Part shown: in pieces, positions 5,822-7,069 of the stretch
Position numbering within the stretch: position 1 is the stretch's first letter
Layout: the number at the start of each line of letters is the position of its first letter
Assembly (NCBI GenBank): GCA_015058265.1
Contig: SVCR01000086.1
Span: 1 to 7,069 of the forward strand
Source: Clostridiales bacterium
GTDB lineage: Bacteria > Bacillota_A > Clostridia > Peptostreptococcales > Anaerovoracaceae
Length of the DNA: 7,069 bases
Direction of reading: 5' to 3'
Notes under the pieces: model-generated
What the model was told of the DNA's origin: nothing
The model's input: only the letters and a program-made list of their open reading frames with translations
Database searches by the model: none
Position numbers and translations under genes: made by a program

Positions 5822-5846
5822 TGCTATAATCATCCCATGGAAGGAG
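5822..5846 (+). promoter_or_regulatory. Extended -10 promoter and ribosome binding site of merR
   Basis: TGCTATAAT (5822-5830) is a perfect extended -10 element. Transcription would start near 5837, and AAGGAG (5841-5846) then sits 8 bases before ATG 5855. ATG 5837 would fall at the transcript's first base, so it is not the start. No good -35 hexamer is visible, as is common with extended -10 promoters. The minus strand has a weak divergent candidate (TTGTCT, 16 bases, TATAGC) over the same bases. Confidence 0.55.
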
Positions 5847-5854
5847 ACAATGTC

Positions 5855-6667
5855 ATGAATAAAAAGGGCTACCTGATAGGTGAAGTCAGCAAAATCACCG
5901 GAATTACTCGTGAAACTCTGCGGCACTATGACAAACTCGGCATCATAAGTCCTTCTTATGTTGACCCGGAGACAAACTACCGGTATTACACTTACGATCA
6001 GTTCTGGTGCTTTGACATAATCGTCGTATGCCGGAGTCTTGATATCTCTCTTGAAAAGATCAAAGCCATTCTTAATACTCACAACAACGAGAAGGTTGTA
6101 GATCTTCTCGCAGAAGAACGCGTTAAGGCTGAATCTCTGAGCCGAATGTATGCAAGGATCGCTGATGATATTTCCTGGTATACATCTCAGCAAAAGCTTA
6201 TGCATGATACCGACCTCACCGAGTCTGTTGTTGTAAGGCACCTTCCGGAGAGGAAGGTCCTTATGGGTTCAAATAAGGAAGAGCGTCGTGCTTATCACAT
6301 TGCGCTTCAGAAGCAATGCATGAATTTAGGAAAACAGCTCAACACGCTCAGACGCGGGTACGGATTCGTCCTGGACAGTACCGGAATACAAAATGACAAA
6401 TTCCTTAAGACCCGTGAATTCATCCAATTCCAAAGTGACGAGTATACAAAGATCCCGGAGGAATTTCTTACTGTTATCCCTGAAGGTGACTACGCGTGCG
6501 TCGTCCATGATGTCGTGGGTGTAAGCGCTGATTTTTCTGTACTGCGGAATTGGCTCCGTGAAACCGGTCATACAGGTTCATTGCTGATTTCTGATGAGAT
6601 CGGTCTCCAACTCTTTCCTTATATGGATCGTGGTTACCTTTGTGAGAGCAAGCTTCTTATCGACTGA
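5855..6667 (+). CDS. MerR-family transcriptional regulator, divergent from grdX
   Basis: From ATG 5855 the protein has 270 residues. The N-terminal winged helix-turn-helix is clear: YLIGEVSKITGITRETLRHYDKLGIISPSYVDPETNYRYYTYDQF, with the invariant RETLRHYDKLG recognition region and NYRYY wing. A helical dimerisation segment follows (about 75-125, rich in E/K/L). A C-terminal domain of about 140 residues (from PERKVLMGS, with IPEGDYACVVHDVVG and a final DRGYLCESKLLID) looks like the effector-binding (GyrI-like) domain of BmrR/BltR-type activators. It probably senses a small molecule and controls the adjacent grdX promoter, the ligand plausibly being the substrate amine or a product; that is inference from position. 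Its own promoter overlaps the region where grdX must start, so autoregulation is likely. It converges with the transporter gene at its 3' end. Confidence 0.9.
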   Translation: MNKKGYLIGEVSKITGITRETLRHYDKLGIISPSYVDPETNYRYYTYDQFWCFDIIVVCRSLDISLEKIKAILNTHNNEKVVDLLAEERVKAESLSRMYARIADDISWYTSQQKLMHDTDLTESVVVRHLPERKVLMGSNKEERRAYHIALQKQCMNLGKQLNTLRRGYGFVLDSTGIQNDKFLKTREFIQFQSDEYTKIPEEFLTVIPEGDYACVVHDVVGVSADFSVLRNWLRETGHTGSLLISDEIGLQLFPYMDRGYLCESKLLID

Positions 6668-6706
6668 TGATCACCTGATAATCACTGTTTACGGAAACCA
6701 TAGGCC

Positions 6707-6729
6707 CTGATATGCGTGTGCATATGCAG
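6707..6729. terminator. Weak hairpin between convergent merR and the transporter
   Basis: ATATGC (6710-6715) pairs with GCATAT (6720-6725) around GTGT, and CTG/CAG extends the stem past one bulged base. There is no T-run on either side, so at best it is a weak terminator for the two converging genes. Confidence 0.25.
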
Positions 6730-6733
6730 TCTG

Positions 6734-7069
6734 TTATTTGATTACTCCGAATACATTCAACAGTACGACCAGCATGAAGAACGGGACGATCACACATATC
6801 TCAATTTTGTCCCATGTGCTTACGCGGCCGAATTTGCCGTCGTTCGTCAGTTCATTCTCATAGTTCTTCCACTTCCACGCCATCGGAACGATCAGGCAAG
6901 TGAGAAGTGTGCCAAGAGGAAGAAGAACATATCCGGAGAAGCAATCGAACCAATCATAGAGCCCGTAATACTCAACCGAACCCACATACAGCCAAGGTAT
7001 CTTCCAATTTGAAAGCGGTCCGAATCCCAGTGATACGAGAATATTCAGGATCACCATTCCTATCCCGTA
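6734..7069 (-). CDS. Sodium:neurotransmitter symporter (NSS) family transporter, C-terminal part
   Basis: The frame is open from the right edge (YGIGMVILNIL...) to TAA at 6734-6736, giving the last 111 residues. Two hydrophobic segments surround GLYDWFDCFSGYVLLPLGTLLTCLIVPMAWKW, which matches the NSS/SNF pattern of an LFDxxD helix leading to a LLPLGGLL-type helix near the C terminus; a last helix (IEICVIVPFFMLVVLLNVFGVIK) ends the protein. Bacterial NSS proteins import amino acids or related amines with sodium. Its place beside the protein B operon suggests uptake of glycine, sarcosine or betaine, but this is inferred from position only. The internal ATG at 7057 is not the true start. Confidence 0.75.
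   Translation of the reverse strand, partial: YGIGMVILNILVSLGFGPLSNWKIPWLYVGSVEYYGLYDWFDCFSGYVLLPLGTLLTCLIVPMAWKWKNYENELTNDGKFGRVSTWDKIEICVIVPFFMLVVLLNVFGVIK

Noticed and set aside
5837..5854. Earlier ATG for merR at 5837
   Set aside because: It would coincide with the predicted transcription start and overlaps the ribosome binding site serving ATG 5855.
1..7069. CRISPR array, tRNA or rRNA gene, or insertion sequence
   Set aside because: No regularly spaced direct repeats, cloverleaf, rRNA segments, or transposase frames were seen on either strand.

Overview
The window looks like chromosomal DNA from a strictly anaerobic, amino-acid-fermenting member of the Clostridia (Firmicutes). The evidence is a Stickland-type reductase operon (grdX, a GrdE-type and a GrdB-type component B subunit), a selenocysteine UGA in the GrdB-type gene, AGGAGG-type ribosome binding sites, and a small CXXC protein of a family I know from clostridia. 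Base composition looks moderate by eye. No genus can be named safely.

Right part (about 2.57-7.07 kb). A leftward operon grdX - grdE-type - grdB-type fills 2686-5774. It encodes both subunits of protein B of a glycine/sarcosine/betaine reductase: a pyruvoyl proprotein with its cleavage cysteine at residue 243, and a selenoprotein with Sec350 in a UxxCxxC motif followed by a SECIS-like hairpin. The genes for protein A (grdA), protein C (grdC, grdD) and thioredoxin are absent from this stretch. That arrangement, plus remembered family detail, favours a sarcosine- or betaine-specific protein B that would borrow A and C from another locus. A MerR-family regulator (5855-6667) is transcribed divergently from grdX across about 80 bases and is a good candidate for its regulator. 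A sodium:neurotransmitter symporter family transporter, cut by the right edge, converges on merR and could import the substrate.

Middle (2222-2685). No clear intact gene. It holds a long hairpin just downstream of grdB that folds better as minus-strand RNA, an AT-rich inverted repeat, a possible decayed 50-residue reading frame with a one-base frameshift, and a bidirectional terminator.

Left part (1-2221). All genes run leftward: a drug/metabolite-type (EamA) transporter, a 48-residue CXXC membrane peptide, and then what appears to be a deletion scar. At the scar, about 20 residues resembling the N terminus of a membrane 4Fe-4S-binding protein run, out of frame, into a thioredoxin-like TlpA domain that has lost its own N terminus. 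A terminator separates this from a promoter and the first 149 codons of a CofE-like (coenzyme F420-0:L-glutamate ligase family) protein cut by the left edge.

The points most worth checking are the 4Fe-4S/TlpA junction near 1025-1036, the structured element at 2569-2654, and the substrate of the stand-alone protein B operon.
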